A DNA stretch of 8,900 nucleotides from Burkholderiales bacterium (GTDB lineage: Bacteria; Pseudomonadota; Gammaproteobacteria; Burkholderiales; Burkholderiaceae): positions 1-8,900 of the forward strand of contig CANFNO010000077.1 of the NCBI GenBank assembly GCA_947447845.1. Reading direction: 5' to 3'. The notes under the pieces are model-generated. The model saw only the letters and a program-made list of their open reading frames with translations, was not told the origin of the DNA and did not search any database. A program made the position numbers and the translations under genes. Position 1 is the first letter of the stretch. Each line of letters starts with the position of its first letter. Positions 5,732 through 8,900 of the stretch are shown here, piece after piece.

Positions 5732-6742
5732 ATGCAATTGCACCCCTATTTACGTCTGCTTGCCTGCTTTGTGCTGGCTCTTTGCCCCCCTTTGTCTCAG
5801 GCCGCTGAACCCGTCGCGGCGACACTGCGCATTGGAGTGCTCCAGTTTGGAACAGTCAATTGGGAGCTAGACGTGATGCAGGCCAACAAGCTGGCGCAAA
5901 AGCGCGGCCTGAACCTGAAGGTTGTGCCACTGGCTTCGGGCGACGCGTCCACGGTGGCCCTGCAAGGCGGCGCGGTCGATGTGATCGTGTCGGATTGGCT
6001 CTGGGTCACGCGCCAACGCGCCGAAGGCGATAACTACACCTTCGCCCCCTACTCCAATGCCGTAGGCTCGGTCATGGTCCGGGCCGATAGCGGCCTGCGC
6101 AGTCTGGCCGACCTCAAAGGCAAATCCATCGGCGTGTCCGGCGGTCCGTCAGACAAGACCTGGCTGCTGCTGCGCGCCTTTGCCAGCAAGAAATACAGCA
6201 TGGACTTGGCCACCACAACACGCCCAGTCTTTGCCGCACCGCCGCTGCTCAATGAGCTGGCTTTGTCCGGCCAGGTCAATGCCGCGCTGAATGTCTGGCA
6301 CTACGACGCCCGGTTGGAAGCCAATGGCATGCGGCCCCTGATCAAGCTGCCCGACATTCTGAGTGGTCTGGGTGTGGACAAACCCATCCCCCTGATTGGC
6401 TGGGTTTTCCGCGAAGACTGGGCCAACCAGAATCCGCAAACCATGGAGCGCTTTATGGCGGCTTCGATGGAAGCCAAATCCATCATGGCCAAAAGCGATG
6501 CCGAGTGGGAACGCCTCAAACCCCTGATGCGCGCAGAAGACAATGCGACCTTTCTGGCACTCCGGGCGGGCTACCGCAATGGCATCCCGCATTGCGCCGA
6601 TGCCGACTACGAGGCCAGCGTGGCCACGGTCTTCAAAATATTGGCCGAGACCGGCGGCGAGAAGCTGGTGGGCAAGTCCAAAACGCTTTCTGACGGCACT
6701 TTCTGGAGTGGCTTCAAGCTGCCCGCATGTCCGAAGAATTGA
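5732..6742 (+). CDS. NitT/TauT-type ABC transporter periplasmic substrate-binding protein
   Basis: This 336-residue protein should capture a small ligand in the periplasm and deliver it to the permease encoded next. Residues 1-24 form a signal peptide (cleavage likely after SQA). The mature protein starts with the family strand TLRIGVLQFGTVNWELDV (31-48). Further family landmarks are ALQGGAVDVIVSDWLWV (76-92), the hinge motif SLADLKGKSIGVSGG around 124-138, and LNELALSGQVNAALNVWHYDARLEA around 173-197. These place it with SsuA/TauA/NMT1-like proteins, whose ligands include sulfonates, nitrate, pyrimidines and others; the ligand here cannot be read. No good ribosome site precedes the ATG at 5732, but the signal peptide fits this start well. 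The gene overlaps the permease gene by 16 bases. Confidence 0.9.
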   Translation: MQLHPYLRLLACFVLALCPPLSQAAEPVAATLRIGVLQFGTVNWELDVMQANKLAQKRGLNLKVVPLASGDASTVALQGGAVDVIVSDWLWVTRQRAEGDNYTFAPYSNAVGSVMVRADSGLRSLADLKGKSIGVSGGPSDKTWLLLRAFASKKYSMDLATTTRPVFAAPPLLNELALSGQVNAALNVWHYDARLEANGMRPLIKLPDILSGLGVDKPIPLIGWVFREDWANQNPQTMERFMAASMEAKSIMAKSDAEWERLKPLMRAEDNATFLALRAGYRNGIPHCADADYEASVATVFKILAETGGEKLVGKSKTLSDGTFWSGFKLPACPKN

Positions 6743-7500
6743 TTCCACAGCGCGACAACCCGTCCGGCCTGTGGTCCCGGGTCTGGCCCATGCTGGCATT
6801 GGCTGTGTTGTGGCAACTGGTCGCCATGCAGGCGCATAGCCGGGTGCTTCCGACGCCGCTGGCGGTGGCTGAAGTGTTGCTGCGCGAGCTCCGTTCTGGC
6901 GAGCTGTTGTTTCACCTGGGCCAGACGGTCACGCGCGTAGCCATCAGCTTCTGCCTGGCCATGTTGCTGGGGGTCGGCCTGGGCATTTTGATGGGACGCT
7001 CCCGGCGGGTAGATCGGATTCTCGACAGCTTCCTGATTCTGGGCCTGAACGTGCCGGCCCTGGTGACTACCATCCTGTGCTACATCTGGTTTGGTCTGAG
7101 CGAGACCGCTGCCATCCTGGCCGTGGTGGTCAACAAAATTCCCATGGTGGCCATCAACCTGCGCGAAGGCGCACGCGCCGTCGACACCCAGCTTCTGGAA
7201 GTGGCGCAGGTCTACCGCCTGAGCCGCTCTGAGCGCTTCTTCAAGGTCTATCTGCCGCAGCTCTACCCCTATCTGTTCAGCTCGGCGCGCAACGGTCTGG
7301 CGCTGATCTGGAAAATCGTACTGGTGGTGGAGTTGCTGGGTCGCAGCGATGGCGTGGGATTTCAGATTGGCAGCTTCTTCCACTTCTTCGACATCACCAG
7401 CATCCTGGCCTACACATTGGCCTTTTCTGCGCTGATATTTTTCCTCGAGGCGGTGTTGCTGCGACCCCTGGAAAATCGGCTGAACCGGTGGCGTCCATGA
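6727..7500 (+). CDS. NitT/TauT-type ABC transporter permease
   Basis: This is a 257-residue inner-membrane subunit with about six helices: roughly 20-37, 68-90, 100-122, 125-145, 190-208 and 225-246. The cytoplasmic coupling loop that docks on the ATPase is at 158-177 (EVAQVYRLSR...YLPQ). It aligns to the classic EAA---G---------I-LP pattern with E158, A160, L176 and P177 kept, but R164 replaces the usual glycine. The remainder (for example ELLGRSDGVGFQI, 202-214) is typical of the family. The start overlaps the end of the binding-protein gene by 16 bases. The stop codon overlaps the ATPase start as ATGA, so the three subunits are made together. Confidence 0.9.
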   Translation: MSEELIPQRDNPSGLWSRVWPMLALAVLWQLVAMQAHSRVLPTPLAVAEVLLRELRSGELLFHLGQTVTRVAISFCLAMLLGVGLGILMGRSRRVDRILDSFLILGLNVPALVTTILCYIWFGLSETAAILAVVVNKIPMVAINLREGARAVDTQLLEVAQVYRLSRSERFFKVYLPQLYPYLFSSARNGLALIWKIVLVVELLGRSDGVGFQIGSFFHFFDITSILAYTLAFSALIFFLEAVLLRPLENRLNRWRP

Positions 7501-8213
7501 CACTCACTGTTGCCATCCAGAACAAGCACTTTGCCAACGGCAATTGCGCCATCCGGGACCTGAGTTTCACCGCACGACCGGGTGAGTTTTTGGCCATAGT
7601 CGGCCCCTCGGGCGCGGGAAAAACCACGTTGCTGAAAATCATCAGCGGGCTGGATACCGCTTTTGAAGGCCAGTTGCAGTTGCCCTCCGCAGGCAAGGTC
7701 GGCTTCATGTTTCAGGAGCCACGTCTCATGCCTTGGCTCACCGTGGCACAAAACCTGGTCCTGGTCGACAAGACGGCCACGGGTGCAAAACTAGCCGAGT
7801 CTTTGGCCAAGGTGGGCCTGAAAGATTGCGCCGATCTGTTTCCCAACCAACTCTCGGGTGGCATGCAGCGCCGCGTCGCTTTGCTGCGCGCCTTTTCTGT
7901 AGCGCCCCAACTGCTGTTGATGGACGAGCCTTTCCAATCGCTCGACGCGCCGACTGCCGATCAACTCCGCACGCATTTGCTGGAGCTCTGGCAGGACACC
8001 AAGCCGACGGTTTTGTTTGTGACGCACAACCTGCAGGAAGCGCTGGCCCTGGCAGACCGCGTTCTGTTTCTGAGCCCCGGGCCATCGCGCATCGCCCTGG
8101 ATTTGCCGCTGGAGTTACCAAGACCCCGCAACGTGGATTCACCCGCCGTGCAGTCGCTGGCGCAGCAGTTGTTGCAGCGCTATCCGGACCTGCTCAAAGG
8201 CAGCGTGGACTAG
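7497..8213 (+). CDS. NitT/TauT-type ABC transporter ATP-binding protein
   Basis: This 238-residue cytoplasmic ATPase powers the importer. All motifs are intact: Walker A GPSGAGKT at 36-43, Q-loop Q73, signature LSGGM at 119-123, Walker B LLLMDEP at 139-145, D-loop SLD at 148-150 and switch histidine H177. I start it at the ATG at 7497, which overlaps the permease stop (ATGA), rather than at an in-frame GTG at 7488 that would add three residues. Neither has a strong ribosome site. The segment FQEPRLMPWLTV (72-83) is the usual form in nitrate/sulfonate/taurine-type ATPases. It ends 31 bases from the stop of the convergent ABC ATPase, with no clear terminator between. Confidence 0.92.
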   Translation: MTLTVAIQNKHFANGNCAIRDLSFTARPGEFLAIVGPSGAGKTTLLKIISGLDTAFEGQLQLPSAGKVGFMFQEPRLMPWLTVAQNLVLVDKTATGAKLAESLAKVGLKDCADLFPNQLSGGMQRRVALLRAFSVAPQLLLMDEPFQSLDAPTADQLRTHLLELWQDTKPTVLFVTHNLQEALALADRVLFLSPGPSRIALDLPLELPRPRNVDSPAVQSLAQQLLQRYPDLLKGSVD

Positions 8214-8244
8214 CAAGCCTGCGCCCTGCTCACGCAGTGCGATT

Positions 8245-8900
8245 TCAGGCAGTTGGTTTTCCGCTGCGACTGCCTTGACACAACTTGAGAAACGCCTGCT
8301 CCAGGCTCAGTCCACCAGACTGCGCGATCAGTTCGGACGGCACTCCGTCAAACACGATCTCGCCCTGGTTGAGCACCAGCACGCGATCGGCATTGGCCAC
8401 TTCGTCCACCAGGTGCGTGGCCCAGAGTACTGCAACTTTGCCCTCTTGGGCGAGCGTCTCGACCGAGCGCATCAGGTCGTGGCGCGAGGCAGGGTCCAGC
8501 CCCACCGTGGCTTCGTCCATCAGCAAAAAGCTGGGCCGGTGCAAGAGCGCACGAATCAGTTCCACCTTGCGCCGGTTGCCGCCGGAAAGCGAACGCACGG
8601 CAACGCCCTCCTGACCCTGCAGCCCGTGCTGTTCCAGCCCGGCTTGTATGCGTTGCAGCGCAGTCTTTCGCGCCATCCCATGCAGGTCCGTATGAAACAG
8701 CAGGTTGGCGCGGATCGACAGGTCCAGATCCAATGACGATTGCTGGAACACCACGCCGAGTCCGGCAAGGGCCTTGGGCGCATCCTTGCGGATATCAAAA
8801 CCCAGCACCGACAAGTCACCTTTATCCGGCACGAACAGCCCACTGAGTAATTGCACCAGGGTCGACTTGCCCGCGCCATTCGGTCCCAGCAAGGCCACGA
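8245..8900 (-). CDS. ABC transporter ATP-binding protein, PQQ/alcohol-oxidation-associated type (partial)
   Basis: The 5' end lies beyond the right edge, so the roughly 217 visible residues start inside the domain and the true start is not seen. Visible motifs, counted from the first residue at 8898, are Walker A GPNGAGKST (5-13), Q-loop (VVFQQ, 49-53), signature LSGGN (104-108), Walker B FLLMDEA (124-130), D-loop GLD (133-135) and switch histidine H162. The usual DEPT reads DEAT here. The runs VVFQQSSLDLDLS, NLLFHTDLHG and VAVLWATHLVDEV resemble the ATPase family known next to PQQ-dependent alcohol dehydrogenases (TIGR03864, related to lutE/pedA-type genes), from memory and not from a search. 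If so, the partner genes are off-window. It converges on the NitT/TauT operon and is not part of it. Confidence 0.85.
   Translation of the reverse strand, partial: VALLGPNGAGKSTLVQLLSGLFVPDKGDLSVLGFDIRKDAPKALAGLGVVFQQSSLDLDLSIRANLLFHTDLHGMARKTALQRIQAGLEQHGLQGQEGVAVRSLSGGNRRKVELIRALLHRPSFLLMDEATVGLDPASRHDLMRSVETLAQEGKVAVLWATHLVDEVANADRVLVLNQGEIVFDGVPSELIAQSGGLSLEQAFLKLCQGSRSGKPTA

Noticed and set aside
7488..7496. GTG start for the NitT/TauT ATPase, adding three residues
   Set aside because: The ATGA overlap at 7497 is the usual coupled start and family proteins begin near there. The GTG remains possible but is not favoured.
6607..7503. 298-residue minus-strand frame over the ABC permease
   Set aside because: It is antisense to a clear permease, Gln/His-rich, and has no motif.

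Overview
The window is GC-rich DNA packed with genes and looks like a chromosome segment of a betaproteobacterium. Burkholderiales, and Comamonadaceae in particular, is my best guess from protein style and gene content; this is an impression and not a database match. There are no tRNAs, rRNAs, CRISPR arrays, insertion sequences or other mobile-element marks. Every gap between genes is under 200 bases.

Left part (1-4012), a nitric-oxide and oxygen response neighbourhood. A membrane-anchored sensor diguanylate cyclase with a C-terminal hemerythrin domain (114-2024) converges on an nnrS-family membrane protein gene (2064-3257, minus). Just upstream of nnrS on the same strand lies a 57-residue protein ending in CCGCCGG (3271-3444). 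Divergent from that pair is an NsrR-type Rrf2 regulator (3542-4012). The 97-base gap between the divergent genes holds two near-identical AT-rich inverted repeats that resemble NsrR operators. NsrR therefore probably controls both itself and the small-protein/nnrS pair in response to NO.

Middle part (4170-5640). A small cupin-fold protein with a reduced metal site is followed by a two-ACT-domain protein of the GcvR type. Five bases later comes a secreted protein of unknown function. All three point the same way and may be co-transcribed.

Right part (5732-8213). A complete NitT/TauT-type ABC importer (substrate-binding protein, permease, ATPase) has overlapping genes and is clearly one operon. 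Its upstream gap holds an almost perfect sigma-54 (-24/-12) promoter match. Its substrate cannot be read from the sequence.

Right edge (8245-8900, minus). This is an ABC ATPase cut by the window end. It resembles the ATPase family found beside PQQ-dependent alcohol dehydrogenases, so an alcohol or C1 oxidation locus may lie beyond the edge.

The points most worth following are the twin operator, the Cys-rich small protein beside nnrS, the hemerythrin diguanylate cyclase in the same neighbourhood, and the sigma-54 promoter of the ABC operon.
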